In this document: one piece after another, positions 22,534-34,184 of the stretch
How the letters are laid out: each line of letters begins with the position of its first letter
Numbering within the stretch: the stretch's first letter is position 1
Assembly (NCBI GenBank): GCA_029289235.1
Contig: JARFTZ010000057.1
Location: 56,829-120,828 of the forward strand
Origin: Gammaproteobacteria bacterium
GTDB lineage: Bacteria > Pseudomonadota > Gammaproteobacteria > Burkholderiales > Rhodocyclaceae
Length of the DNA stretch: 64,000 bases
Direction of reading: 5' to 3'
Notes under the pieces: generated by a model
The model's database searches: none
What the model saw: only the letters and a program-made list of their open reading frames with translations
What the model was told of the DNA's origin: nothing
Made by a program: the position numbers and the translations under genes

Positions 22534-23499
22534 TCAATCCGGCTTAATTCCCGTCCGCTCGATAACGGCGGCCCAGCTGGCTGTTTCGGCCTTCAGCAGC
22601 GTCGCGAACTGCTCCGGAGAGCCACCAGCCGTCTCGGCGCCGGCGACCAGCAGCTTTTTTTGCACGTCCGGCGACGCCAGGATTTCCCCGATTTCCTTGT
22701 TCAGCCGTTGCACGACATCACTCGGGGTACCCGCAGGCGCCATGAAGCCATTCCATGTTGTCGCGTCGAAGCCCGCGAAACCTTGCTCGGCGACCGTCGG
22801 CAGGTCCGGCAGGGCCGCCGAACGCTTGGCGTTGGAAACGGCGATCAGCTTGACTTTCCCGTCACGAACCAGCGGCTGCACGTTCGACAGCGCCGAGAAA
22901 AGCACCTGCACATCGCCGCGCCCCAGGGCCAGCGACGCCGCCGGACCGCCGTTGAACGGGATATGCAGCAGGAAGGTGTCGCTCTTCATCTTGAGCATTT
23001 CCATTGCCAGATGCGACAACGAGCCGTTGCCCACCGACGCGTAGTCGATCTTGCCCGGACGGCTCTTGGCCAACGCGATCAGCGCCTTCAGCGAATCGAC
23101 CTTGAGATCGGAGCGCACGGCCAGCACGTTCGGCTGGGTCACCGCCAGAATGACCGGCACCAGATCGCGCTGCGGGTTGTACGGGAGTTTCGGGAACATG
23201 GCCGGAGCGACGGTCACGGGACCGTTGTAGGCCAGGAAGAACGTGTGGCCGTCGCGCGACTTGACAACAGCATCAGCGCCGATGGTACCCCCGGCACCAC
23301 CCTTGTTTTCCACGATAACCGTCTGCCCGAGCCGGCCGCCAAGCTGTTCAGCGACGATCCGGGCCACGACATCGACCGAACTGCCCGCCGGCGTCGGCAC
23401 GACCACGCGAACCGTCTGTGTCGGCCAGTTTGCCGCGTGCACGGTCAGCGCCATCAGCGTGGCCAGCAGTGACACCAGAACCCGAAAAACACCTTTCAT
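22534..23499 (-). CDS. Bug-family (TctC-like) periplasmic solute-binding protein
   Basis: The product is a periplasmic binding protein of the tripartite tricarboxylate transporter type, a family greatly expanded in betaproteobacteria as Bug proteins, which bind carboxylates and similar small molecules. The 321-residue protein has a signal peptide, MKGVFRVLVSLLATLMALTVHA, cut about residue 22. It then shows the typical WPTQTVRVVVPTPAGSSVDVVARIVAEQL and NKGGAGGTIGADAV. Two adjacent ATGs exist (23502 and 23499). The inner one sits 7 nt from GGAGG and was chosen. No TctA or TctB membrane genes are next to it, so it is an orphan and the ligand cannot be inferred. Confidence 0.88.
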   Translation of the reverse strand: MKGVFRVLVSLLATLMALTVHAANWPTQTVRVVVPTPAGSSVDVVARIVAEQLGGRLGQTVIVENKGGAGGTIGADAVVKSRDGHTFFLAYNGPVTVAPAMFPKLPYNPQRDLVPVILAVTQPNVLAVRSDLKVDSLKALIALAKSRPGKIDYASVGNGSLSHLAMEMLKMKSDTFLLHIPFNGGPAASLALGRGDVQVLFSALSNVQPLVRDGKVKLIAVSNAKRSAALPDLPTVAEQGFAGFDATTWNGFMAPAGTPSDVVQRLNKEIGEILASPDVQKKLLVAGAETAGGSPEQFATLLKAETASWAAVIERTGIKPD

Positions 23500-23621
23500 C
23501 ATTCCCCCTCCGCGCCTGTCTACGTTGATCAAAACCACACAAGAAATTAACGCACCAGTCTACACCGCGCCGCCGCTGTCATGCACGAATCATGCGCAAA
23601 AATGGAAGGAAGGAAAGGAGG

Positions 23622-23984
23622 GGGAAGTCGGCCGATAAGCCGGGTTCTGTCGTGGGCAACCATTCCTCTAGGCGCACTGTCGCCAGTACGCTCAAGCAGC
23701 CTACCCGGAAGCAACGCGAGCCACGCCATGCGCTTCCCTATTTGGCCTTGCTTCGGATGGGGTTTGCCGTGCCGTCCGTGTTACCACGTCCGCGGTGAGC
23801 TCTTACCTCGCCGTTTCACCCTTGCCTGTGCGCGCAGTCGCCTGCGTTGAGCCATCGGCGGTCTGTTCTCTGTTGCACTTTCCGTCACCTCGCGGTGCCC
23901 GGTCGTTAACCGGCATCCTGCTCTATGAAGCCCGGACTTTCCTCCCCGCGCCGGAGCGCGCAGCGGTTGCCTGGCCGACTTCCT
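23622..23984 (-). ncRNA. rnpB: RNase P RNA, bacterial class A
   Basis: This is the catalytic RNA that trims 5' leaders from tRNA precursors. On the minus strand the first and last 11 nt, GGAAGTCGGCC and GGCCGACTTCC, are perfect complements and form helix P1. The universally conserved GAGGAAAGTCCGGGC lies at 23944-23930. Further conserved stretches are GGTGAAACGGCGAGGTAAGAGC and, near the 3' end, ACAGAACCCGGCTTAT. The length of about 363 nt fits the family. Ends are set from P1 and could be off by a few bases. Confidence 0.95.
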
Positions 23985-23991
23985 GCCGGCG

Positions 23992-24021
23992 ATTATACGC
24001 TGCGTCGAGCCCGCCGTTCAG
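23992..24021 (-). promoter_or_regulatory. Probable rnpB promoter
   Basis: A perfect -10 TATAAT (plus ATTATA at 23992-23997) lies about 8 bp upstream of the predicted RNase P RNA 5' end. CTGAAC, a weak -35, lies 18 bp further up at 24016-24021. The -35 overlaps the last codons of the upstream lipoprotein gene. Confidence 0.6.
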
Positions 24022-24482
24022 TTCGCCTTCGCCGAAGCGTCCGCCGCTTTCTTCGCGGGCAAAAACACCAGCGCGTCGCCTTGCAGCTGGAACACGCCCA
24101 TCAACTCGCCCAAGCCCGTATCGGGGACATTGTCGAGCCGTGCAAAGCCTTCGCAGGTCCGGGTCTCGACCACGAACATGCGGCCGTTCTGGCGCAAGAT
24201 CCAGGCGTCGTTGCCGGGCGAGAAGACCTCCACCTTCGTTGTCAGCCCTGCTTCGGGCATGGCGTGCCGGCGCTGGCAATCGGGCATCCGGGACGCGACG
24301 ACGGCGTATTTGGCCTGGCTCGCCCACGGCATGCCGGTCACCCGGATCAGGCTCAGCGAGTGCGCGCTGCCACGGATTTCAAAGGTTGCCCGCTGGTCAC
24401 TGCACGCCACGAGCAAGGGCAGGAACACGACAGGCAGGTAACGAACGAAGCGCACGGCAATTCTCCCGGAGAGTCGCATCAT
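24018..24482 (-). CDS. Hypothetical lipoprotein
   Basis: The 154-residue protein starts MMRLSGRIAVRFVRYLPVVFLPLLVACSDQ, a lipoprotein signal peptide with lipobox LVAC, so the mature protein should be lipid-anchored at Cys-27. The remaining 125 or so residues show two further cysteines (in RMPDCQRRH and ETRTCEGFA) and a beta-rich look. I recognise no named domain. The ATG is 5 bp past the pyrC stop, and an adjacent second ATG (24479) is also possible. It is likely co-transcribed with pyrC. The rnpB promoter overlaps its end. Confidence 0.75.
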   Translation of the reverse strand: MMRLSGRIAVRFVRYLPVVFLPLLVACSDQRATFEIRGSAHSLSLIRVTGMPWASQAKYAVVASRMPDCQRRHAMPEAGLTTKVEVFSPGNDAWILRQNGRMFVVETRTCEGFARLDNVPDTGLGELMGVFQLQGDALVFLPAKKAADASAKAN

Positions 24483-24487
24483 GGCAT

Positions 24488-25522
24488 TCAGCCGATGAGT
24501 TTCCATGCGACCGCTTCTCCGGCGCGCAACGGCACCAGCTCTTCGCCGGCACCATACGGCACGCCCGCAGGCACAGCGCATTCCTGCCGTTCCAGGGTCA
24601 CGGTGCCGGTGTTGCGCGGCAGGCGATAGAAGTCCGGGCCGTTGAAACTGGCGAAGGCTTCAAGGCTCTCCAGCGCTCCGGCCGCGTCGAACGCCTCGGC
24701 GTACAACTCGAGTGCGGTCAATGCCGTGTAACACCCGGCACAACCACAGGGCGCCTCCTTGGTATGGCGCGCGTGCGGCGCCGAGTCCGTTCCGAGAAAG
24801 AACTTCGGGCTTCCCGATGTCGCCGCGGCAACCAGTGCCTGGCGATGCGTTTCACGCTTGAGCACCGGCAGACAGTAGTAATGCGGCCGGATGCCGCCGA
24901 CGAGAAGGGCATTGCGGTTGTACAGCAGGTGATGCGCGGTGATCGTCGCGGCGACGTTGCTCCCGGCCGACGCGACGTAGTCCGCCGCGGCCTTCGTGGT
25001 AATGTGCTCGAACACCACGCGCAGGCCGGGGCGCCGGGCCAGCAATGGCCGCAGCACGGTATCGATGAAGACGTTCTCGCGATCGAAGATGTCGATCGCC
25101 GGATCGGGCACCTCGCCGTGCATCAGCAGCGGCATCCCGGCCTTTTCCATCTCCGCCAGCACCGCGTCGCATTTCAGCAGATCGGTGACTCCGGCATCGG
25201 AGTTCGTCGTCGCCCCGGCGGGATAAAGCTTGACCGCCTTGACAAAACCGCTATCCACCGCGCGCCGGATCTCGTCGACCGGCGTGTTGTCGGTCAGGTA
25301 AAGCGTCATCAGCGGCTCGAAATCGGTCCCCGCCGGCAAGGCGGCGAGAATGCGTTTCCGGTACTCGGCGGCGGCGACAACCGTCGTGACCGGAGGCCGG
25401 AGGTTGGGCATGATGATGGCGCGGGCGAACTGGCGCGCGCTATGCGGCAGAACAGCGTGCAACGCAGCGCCATCGCGCAGATGCAAATGCCAGTCGTCGG
25501 GGCGGGTAAAGGTGATCTGCAT
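24488..25522 (-). CDS. pyrC: Dihydroorotase (class II)
   Basis: PyrC closes carbamoyl aspartate to dihydroorotate in pyrimidine synthesis. The 344-residue protein is of the short class II form. It starts [19 protein letters not shown] with zinc ligands in HLHLRD. The carboxylated lysine lies in [17 protein letters not shown], and later zinc-ligand histidines lie in LLMHGEVPD and [14 protein letters not shown]. The catalytic Asp lies in [15 protein letters not shown]. It is followed closely by the lipoprotein gene. Confidence 0.97.
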   Translation of the reverse strand: MQITFTRPDDWHLHLRDGAALHAVLPHSARQFARAIIMPNLRPPVTTVVAAAEYRKRILAALPAGTDFEPLMTLYLTDNTPVDEIRRAVDSGFVKAVKLYPAGATTNSDAGVTDLLKCDAVLAEMEKAGMPLLMHGEVPDPAIDIFDRENVFIDTVLRPLLARRPGLRVVFEHITTKAAADYVASAGSNVAATITAHHLLYNRNALLVGGIRPHYYCLPVLKRETHRQALVAAATSGSPKFFLGTDSAPHARHTKEAPCGCAGCYTALTALELYAEAFDAAGALESLEAFASFNGPDFYRLPRNTGTVTLERQECAVPAGVPYGAGEELVPLRAGEAVAWKLIG

Positions 25523-25581
25523 GGCTTTGATTCCGTACGGGACCGCCGAATTCTAGATGAAAAGCGCGACGGGAAGCGCGT

Positions 25582-27540
<1,959 letters not shown>

Positions 27541-27654
27541 TGCAACTCCGGCCGACGAGACAACACGAGGGACAAGCCGCGCTCTACCTAAGGTTTATAC
27601 ATCACGCATTTTGATTGCGCCAACGAAGGTTGTCGGATGCGGCGCAGCGGCACC

Positions 27655-28509
27655 TCACTCGGACGAGTCCGCTTTCTTCCAGCCCAGCGCCAGGTCATAC
27701 AGCCGGTTCTTTCCGGCGCCGGTGATTTCGTGCGCCAGCCGCGCGGCCAGCCTGACCGGCAGGCCATCGTCGAGCAACAACCGGAGTACGCGCTCGCCCT
27801 CGCCATCGTCCGCGGCTGGCGGCGCACCGGACACCAGCAGCACGAACTCGCCGCGCTGCCGGTTCGCGTCCGCCTGCAGCCACGCCAGCGCCTCACCGAG
27901 CGGACAGGCGTGTATCGTCTCGAACAGTTTGGTCAACTCGCGCGCAAGAACGAGGGTACGGTCCGCACCGAGTACTGACGACAGGGTCGCAACGGTTTCC
28001 AGTATGCGGTGCGGCGCCTCGTAAAACACCAGTGCATACGGCAACGCCGCCAACGGGCGCAGCGCCTCCTCGCGCTGGCGCGCCTTGGCAGGAAGAAAAC
28101 CGTAGAACAGGAAATGCGAGTCGACGAGTCCGGAAGCGGACAGTGCCGTGACCGCGGCGCAAGGCCCCGGCAAAGGAACGACGCGATACCCGGCCGCGCG
28201 CACCCGCGCCACGATGCGCGCCCCCGGGTCGGAAATCCCCGGCGTGCCGGCGTCGGAAACCAATGCGACCGATTTCCCCTCCCCCAGACGCGCGACGATC
28301 TGTTGGGCAACGGCTTCCTCGTTATGCTCGTGTGCCGCCAGCATGCGGGTGTTGATGCCGAAGTGCTTGAGCAACGGAGCCGTGTGCCGGGTATCCTCCG
28401 CAGCGACCCAGGCGACCTGCCGCAACACGTCGATCGCACGCGGGCTCATGTCACCGAGATTTCCGAGCGGCGTCGGGACTACATATAATGCGGGCGATTC
28501 TTCCGTCAT
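27655..28509 (-). CDS. rsmI: 16S rRNA (cytidine-1402-2'-O) methyltransferase RsmI
   Basis: RsmI methylates the ribose of C1402 in 16S rRNA, the same nucleotide that RsmH modifies on the base. The 284-residue protein from MTEESPALYVVPTPLGNLGDMSPRAI has the tetrapyrrole methylase fold. Motifs include AEDTRHTAPLLKHFGI, SDAGTPGISDPG, PLPGPCAAVTALSASG and FYEAPHRILETV. The start at 28509 is essentially back-to-back with yraN on the other strand. An ATG three codons upstream would overlap it. Confidence 0.96.
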   Translation of the reverse strand: MTEESPALYVVPTPLGNLGDMSPRAIDVLRQVAWVAAEDTRHTAPLLKHFGINTRMLAAHEHNEEAVAQQIVARLGEGKSVALVSDAGTPGISDPGARIVARVRAAGYRVVPLPGPCAAVTALSASGLVDSHFLFYGFLPAKARQREEALRPLAALPYALVFYEAPHRILETVATLSSVLGADRTLVLARELTKLFETIHACPLGEALAWLQADANRQRGEFVLLVSGAPPAADDGEGERVLRLLLDDGLPVRLAARLAHEITGAGKNRLYDLALGWKKADSSE

Positions 28510-28525
28510 GGCGAGCATTCTTTCA

Positions 28526-28894
28526 ATGGCCGACAACGATACCACGACCGGCACGGGGCAACGGGCCGAAGTCCTCGCCGCGGGCTTCCTCAAGAAGCGC
28601 GGCCTGAGCGTCGTGGCGCGCAATTTCCGGTGCCGCGGCGGCGAGATCGACCTGATCTGCCGCGAGGGAAACGCCCTGGTCTTCGTCGAAGTCCGCCTGC
28701 GTCGGAACACCAGTTTCGGCGGCGCCGGCGCCAGCATCACCGCGCGCAAGCGACAGCGGATCATCCTCGCCGCGCAGCATTATCTCGCCGCCACGAACGC
28801 TGCCGCCAGCGATTGCCGCTTCGACTGCCTGCTGCTCGACCGCCTCGACGAACGATGCATCGAGTGGATCAGGGATGCGTTCTCCGCAGATTAG
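28526..28894 (+). CDS. yraN: YraN family (UPF0102) protein, predicted endonuclease-like
   Basis: The 122-residue protein has the UPF0102 core: GQRAEVLAAGFLKKRGLSVVARNFRCRGGEIDLICREGNALVFVEVR, with the GEIDLI...VFVEVK-like pattern of a restriction-endonuclease fold (acidic pair plus E-x-K/R). Its function is not established. It faces rsmI and leads into the SIS-domain gene, as in E. coli, where rsmI-lpoA-yraN-diaA-dolP lie together, but lpoA is absent here. The ATG at 28508 (MASILSMADND) overlaps the rsmI start and is a possible alternative. Confidence 0.92.
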   Translation: MADNDTTTGTGQRAEVLAAGFLKKRGLSVVARNFRCRGGEIDLICREGNALVFVEVRLRRNTSFGGAGASITARKRQRIILAAQHYLAATNAAASDCRFDCLLLDRLDERCIEWIRDAFSAD

Positions 28895-28955
28895 CCGAAG
28901 CGTGCAATCCTCAACCGTTGGCGCCGGGGATTCAGCGATTGTAGTGCTAGACTAG

Positions 28956-30223
<1,268 letters not shown>

Positions 30224-30239
30224 CCTCTCGATCCAACCG

Positions 30240-30728
30240 ATGAGCTTTCCCGCCCCCGCCTTCGAAGCCAAGATCGTCGCCCCGGGCGACCTCTCCGCCC
30301 GTCTCGCGCAACTGCCGCGCCCGCTGGTGTTCACCAACGGTTGCTTCGACATCCTGCACCGCGGCCACGTAACGCTGCTGGGACAGGCCCGGGCGCTCGG
30401 CGCAGCGATGGTCGTCGCGCTCAATACGGACGCCTCGGTCAAGCGCCTCGGCAAGGGCGACGACCGCCCGGTGAACACGCTGGCAGACCGTCTGGCGGTG
30501 ATGGCCGCGCTCGAATGCGTGTCGCTGGTCACCTGGTTCGACGAGGACACGCCGATCGAACGCATCCGCGACTGCCGCCCCGACGTGCTGGTCAAGGGCG
30601 GCGACTGGCCGGTCGAGAAGATCGTCGGCAACGCAGAAGTCACGGGCTGGGGCGGCCGCGTCGTGTCGATTCCCTTCATCCACCAGAAATCGACGACGGC
30701 GCTGCTGGAAAAGATTCGCCGCCTGTAA
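30240..30728 (+). CDS. rfaE2: D-glycero-beta-D-manno-heptose 1-phosphate adenylyltransferase
   Basis: The 162-residue protein activates heptose-1-phosphate with ATP to ADP-heptose for the LPS inner core. It is the stand-alone version of the C-terminal half of HldE. The nucleotidyltransferase motif is FTNGCFDILHRGHVTLL (HxGH), followed by ALNTDASVKRLGKGDDRPVN, DVLVKGGDW and FIHQKSTTALLEKI. It lies 16 bp after dolP on the same strand. The kinase half (rfaE1) is not in the window. Confidence 0.94.
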   Translation: MSFPAPAFEAKIVAPGDLSARLAQLPRPLVFTNGCFDILHRGHVTLLGQARALGAAMVVALNTDASVKRLGKGDDRPVNTLADRLAVMAALECVSLVTWFDEDTPIERIRDCRPDVLVKGGDWPVEKIVGNAEVTGWGGRVVSIPFIHQKSTTALLEKIRRL

Positions 30729-30736
30729 TTACAGCG

Positions 30737-31723
30737 CTACGCGATCTCCTCGGCATCCCGGCGCATCGAAGCGATATCCGCTGCGTCGGGCACGACGTCG
30801 CCGCCCTTGGCGTTATCCTCGATCTGGTCGAGCTTGCGCGCGCCGCACAGGACATTGACGTTGCTGCCGTTGCCCTGCGCCGCAGTCCAGCCGATCACCA
30901 GTTGCGTCATCGTGCAACCGTACTTCTTGCACAACGGCGCCCATTTTTCACTCAGCGCCGCGATCTTCGGCAGGTTCTCCGGCAGGAACCACTTGACCCG
31001 GCTGCGCGCCATGCCCATGTGCACCTGCGAGGCGTCCTTGATCTTGCCGCTGAGGATGCCGCGCTCCAGCGGCGAATAGGCCTGGAAGGTCACGCCGTGC
31101 TGGTCGCAAAGATCGAACAGGCGATCGCCGACGCCGCGGTCGAGCATGCTGAACTTTTCCTGAATCAGGTCGAGTTGCCCGGCGGCGACGTATTCCATGA
31201 ACTGCTCGTTGCTCAGGTTGGACGCGCCGATCGCCCGGATCTTGCCCTGTTCCTTGAGCTTCAGGAGATACTCCATCGTGTCGGCGATCGGGCAGGGAAA
31301 CTCCGGGAGTTCCTGCCAGTGCACGATGTAGATGTCGATGTAGTCGGTCTGCAGGCGACGCAGGCTCATCTCGACTTCCTCGGCCAGCCGCTCCGGCCGT
31401 GTGTTGCGCACGATGCGCACGCCGTCGCGCGCCATCATGAAACCGCCTTCCTCGATATCCCAGCGCAAGCCGCACTTGGTCGACAGCACGTAGTCGCCCC
31501 GCCGTCCGGCGAGGGCCTTGCCGACCACTTCCTCGCTGTGCCCGAGTCCATAGGCAGGCGCCGTATCGACCAGGGTCACCCCCAGTTCCCGCGCGCGGTG
31601 GATCGTGCGGATCGATTCTGCATCGTCGCTCTGCCCCCACATCGCATCGCCGCCGATGGCCCACGCGCCGATGCCGACGACGGACGCTTCAATGCCTGAC
31701 TTCCCGATTTTCATGGTTCGCAT
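30737..31723 (-). CDS. Aldo/keto reductase
   Basis: The 328-residue protein is an NADPH-dependent oxidoreductase of the AKR fold, acting on unknown carbonyl substrates. The catalytic tetrad is visible: Asp53 and Tyr58 in DTAPAYGLGHSEE, Lys83 in STKCG and His135 in IYIVHWQEL. The phosphate-binding C-terminal part has LIPLCGARK-like NVLCGARKLDQIEDN. The start MRTMKIGKSGIEA has AAGGAA upstream. It is convergent with rfaE2, with 8 bp between the stops. Close to AKRs described as general stress or sugar aldehyde reductases, but the substrate cannot be named. Confidence 0.92.
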   Translation of the reverse strand: MRTMKIGKSGIEASVVGIGAWAIGGDAMWGQSDDAESIRTIHRARELGVTLVDTAPAYGLGHSEEVVGKALAGRRGDYVLSTKCGLRWDIEEGGFMMARDGVRIVRNTRPERLAEEVEMSLRRLQTDYIDIYIVHWQELPEFPCPIADTMEYLLKLKEQGKIRAIGASNLSNEQFMEYVAAGQLDLIQEKFSMLDRGVGDRLFDLCDQHGVTFQAYSPLERGILSGKIKDASQVHMGMARSRVKWFLPENLPKIAALSEKWAPLCKKYGCTMTQLVIGWTAAQGNGSNVNVLCGARKLDQIEDNAKGGDVVPDAADIASMRRDAEEIA

Positions 31724-31835
31724 GATCAGTTCCTTTCCGGTCGAAAGGACCATTATCCGCCCAATCGGCGGACTGCGTCAGGCCCTACCCTGAGGTAGGA
31801 TGACGTCCCGTTCCTCAATCGACACAGGAGAAATC

Positions 31836-32201
31836 ATGCTCTTCAGGCACAGTACCGAGATGGCCACCCAGCAAAACCAGAACATGCGCGGCGGCAAGGG
31901 CACGGTTACCGTCAAGCACGTTCTCAACCCCAACGAACTGTTCGGCAACGGCCGCCTGTTCGCTCAACTCACCGTCCCACCGGGCGCTTCGGTCGGTTTG
32001 CACAAGCACGAGGGCGAAGCAGAAACCTACCTGATCCTGCAAGGGCAGGGCCGGTACCACAACAATGACGAAAGTTACGACATCGCCGCGGGTGACATGG
32101 CGCGCGTGGACGACGGCGACAGCCACGGGATCGAGAACACGGGAGACACGCCGCTCGTGCTGATCGGCCTGATTCTTTTCTCCCACAGCAAAGCCAACTG
32201 A
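31836..32201 (+). CDS. Small cupin-domain protein
   Basis: The 121-residue protein is a single cupin barrel, starting MLFRHSTEMATQQNQ after a good AGGAGA site. The metal-binding pattern is present: GLHKHEGEAETYLILQGQGRYH in motif 1 and DDGDSHGIENTGDTPLVLIGL in motif 2. Such small cupins include sugar-phosphate isomerases, regulators and dioxygenase-like enzymes, and the substrate cannot be told. It is 1 bp ahead of the nitroreductase gene, so the two are probably one transcript. Confidence 0.88.
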   Translation: MLFRHSTEMATQQNQNMRGGKGTVTVKHVLNPNELFGNGRLFAQLTVPPGASVGLHKHEGEAETYLILQGQGRYHNNDESYDIAAGDMARVDDGDSHGIENTGDTPLVLIGLILFSHSKAN

Positions 32202-32202
32202 A

Positions 32203-32793
32203 ATGACTGCCCTGCTCCACGCAACGATCCCGTTGCCGCCGCCGCAGACCGAAGGCGGACTCCCGCTGATGGACGCCATCCGTACTCGTCAATCCTGCCG
32301 CGAATTCGCCGAGCGTGCGGTCTCGCAGCAACTGTTGTCCAACCTCCTCTGGGCGGCGATCGGACTCAGCCACCCGGAACGGGGCGGCCTGACCGTCCCG
32401 AACGCCCGCAGTCGCCGGGAAGTCGACCTGTTTGTCATCACCGCGGAAGGCACCTGGCGCTACGACATCGACAGCCATGCGCTAAAGAGCGTCGTGACCG
32501 GCGATATCCGCGCGCTTGCCGGCAAACAGGACTTCGTCGCCACGGCACCACTCAATCTCATCTACGTCGCCGACTACGCGCGGATGCCCGACCTGAACAC
32601 GGAACAGCAACTGGTTTACAGTTCGACCGACGTCGGCTTCAGCGCGCAGAACGTCTACCTTTTCTGCGCCTCGAGCGGACTGGCCACGGTGGTCCGCGGC
32701 TCGATCGACCGGGAGGCGCTCGGGCAAGCCCTGGGGCTGACCCCGCAGCAACGCATCATCCTCGGGCAGAGCGTGGGGTATCCCGCGCCATAA
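32203..32793 (+). CDS. SagB-type nitroreductase family protein
   Basis: The 196-residue protein is in the FMN-dependent nitroreductase superfamily. It has MDAIRTRQSCREFAERAVSQQLLSNLLWAAIGLSHPE (FMN phosphate-binding RxSxRxF-like motif), and a C-terminal SSTDVGFSAQNVYLFCASSGLATVVRG. It most resembles the SagB/ThcOx-like subgroup often annotated as nitroreductase A-like. No peptide-modification partner (YcaO, cyclodehydratase) is near, so a thiazole/oxazole role is unlikely. Translation is likely coupled with the cupin gene. Confidence 0.85.
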   Translation: MTALLHATIPLPPPQTEGGLPLMDAIRTRQSCREFAERAVSQQLLSNLLWAAIGLSHPERGGLTVPNARSRREVDLFVITAEGTWRYDIDSHALKSVVTGDIRALAGKQDFVATAPLNLIYVADYARMPDLNTEQQLVYSSTDVGFSAQNVYLFCASSGLATVVRGSIDREALGQALGLTPQQRIILGQSVGYPAP

Positions 32794-32924
32794 GAGAATT
32801 CGCCTTGTTTGCTGCCGGAGCAGGTCCGGCAGTCCCTGTTGCCACCAATTCAAAATGCATCCCCGGATTTTCCTGCACCAGAACAGCGCACTAGGGAAAA
32901 CCGGGCAATGCCTTAAGCATAATT

Positions 32925-32955
32925 TTTATTATAATCATCAATGGGTTATAATCGC
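32925..32955 (+). promoter_or_regulatory. Putative promoter region of the betaine-type ABC operon
   Basis: Two copies of TTATAATC occur 16 bp apart in an AT-rich patch; the TATAAT cores are at 32931-32936 and 32947-32952. Either could be a -10. A clear -35 is not visible. The rest of the 265-bp gap (32794-33058) has no coding frame I would trust. Confidence 0.35.
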
Positions 32956-32998
32956 CTTTCTGGCCAGTACCGAAAAGCACCATCCCTTTCAAACAGCC

Positions 32999-33038
32999 CA
33001 GTGTTAGGGCCGCGTAGTTTGCGGCTACAACTGCACTG
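32999..33038 (+). promoter_or_regulatory. Structured 5' leader before the substrate-binding gene
   Basis: CAGTG (32999-33003) pairs with CACTG (33034-33038) and, inside it, GCCGC (33009-33013) pairs with GCGGC (33021-33025). The structure ends just before the ribosome binding site AGGAGA. It could affect translation or be chance in GC-rich DNA. It matches no riboswitch that I recognise. Confidence 0.3.
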
Positions 33039-33058
33039 CAGAATAGGAGAACTATCGG

Positions 33059-34063
33059 ATGACTAAGTTACCCTTCCGTTTCACTTCGGCCATCGCCGCG
33101 ACGCTTCTGGTCGCAGCAGCTTCAAGCGCCAACGCCGAATGCGGACGTGTCACCATCGCAAGCATGAACTGGCAATCCGCCGAAGTTCTTGCCGCCATCG
33201 ACGGAATCGTACTCGACAAGGGTTACGGCTGCGATGTCGAAATTGTTCCTGGCGACACCATGCCGACCCTGACGTCCATGATGGAGAAAGGGCAACCTGA
33301 TATCGCGCCGGAAGCCTGGATCGACGCCGCCAGGGAACCTCTCGACGCGGCCGTGAAGGAGGGACGCCTGCATTACGCAGCGCGTTCGCTGAAGGACGGG
33401 GGCATCGAAGGCTGGTGGATTCCCAAGTACCTTGCCGACGCGCACCCGGAGATCAAGACCATCGACGACGCACTGTCCCATCCGGAGTTGTTCCCCTTCT
33501 CGGATGACAAGAAGAAGGGCGCCGTGCACAACTGCCCGGCCGGATGGACTTGCCAGATCACCACCGCCAACGCCTTCAAGGCGTGGAAGGCTGAGGAAAA
33601 GGGTTTTGTCCTGGTGGACACGGGATCCGCTGCCGGACTGGATGGCTCGATCGCCAAGGCCAACGAGCGCAAGGAAAGCTGGCTCGGCTATTACTGGTCG
33701 CCAACAGCCATTCTCGGCAAGTACGAGATGGTCAAGCTGGATGCCGGCGTGCCGCATGACAAGGCGAAATGGAGCGCCTGCAACTCGAAGGCCGACTGCG
33801 CCAATCCGGAAAAGAACGACTGGGCCAAGGCCGAGGTCGTCACGGTGATCACCGACCAGTTCAAGAAATCGGGAGGCCCCGCGGTCGATTACGTGAACAC
33901 GCGGAACTGGGACAACGCCACCGTCAATGAACTGCTGTCCTGGATGCAGAACAACCAGGCCAACGGCGAGGACGGCGCCATTCACTTCCTGAAGAACTAT
34001 CCCCACGTCTGGACCCCCTGGGTCACTCCCGAGATCGCCGCGCGGATCAAGGCCGGCCTCTAG
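33059..34063 (+). CDS. Glycine betaine/choline-type ABC transporter, periplasmic binding protein
   Basis: The 334-residue protein has a signal peptide (MTKLPFRFTSAIAATLLVAAASSANA, cut after about residue 26) and an OpuAC-type binding domain. Characteristic pieces are VTIASMNWQSAEVLAAI, DIAPEAWIDAAREPL, GIEGWWIPKYLADAHPEIKT and SWLGYYWSPTAILGKYEM, with the many aromatic residues that form the cation box for quaternary amines. It opens the operon with permease and ATPase genes and has a strong AGGAGA site. The exact ligand (glycine betaine, proline betaine, choline or carnitine) cannot be decided. Confidence 0.9.
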   Translation: MTKLPFRFTSAIAATLLVAAASSANAECGRVTIASMNWQSAEVLAAIDGIVLDKGYGCDVEIVPGDTMPTLTSMMEKGQPDIAPEAWIDAAREPLDAAVKEGRLHYAARSLKDGGIEGWWIPKYLADAHPEIKTIDDALSHPELFPFSDDKKKGAVHNCPAGWTCQITTANAFKAWKAEEKGFVLVDTGSAAGLDGSIAKANERKESWLGYYWSPTAILGKYEMVKLDAGVPHDKAKWSACNSKADCANPEKNDWAKAEVVTVITDQFKKSGGPAVDYVNTRNWDNATVNELLSWMQNNQANGEDGAIHFLKNYPHVWTPWVTPEIAARIKAGL

Positions 34064-34067
34064 GAAA

Positions 34068-34155
34068 CGCGCAGGCACGCGCCTGCGCGCCGACCCTGTT
34101 TTCCGTTAATCCAGAATCCGGCTCGCGGGTTGCGCCAATTCCCGGCACAACCCGC
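34068..34155 (+). other. Two intercistronic hairpins between binding-protein and permease genes
   Basis: CGCGCAGGC (34068-34076) and GCCTGCGCG (34081-34089) form a 9-bp stem with a 4-nt loop. GCGGGTTG (34125-34132) and CAACCCGC (34148-34155) form an 8-bp stem. Hairpins at this place in ABC operons are known to protect the upstream mRNA and so give more binding protein than permease. That role here is inference. Confidence 0.5.
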
Positions 34156-34184
34156 TGTACCGGAGATATTTCCGTGGGGGCTTC

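Noticed and set aside
32203..32793. Thiazole/oxazole peptide cluster around the SagB-like nitroreductase
   Set aside because: No YcaO, cyclodehydratase or precursor peptide gene is nearby; the neighbour is a plain cupin.
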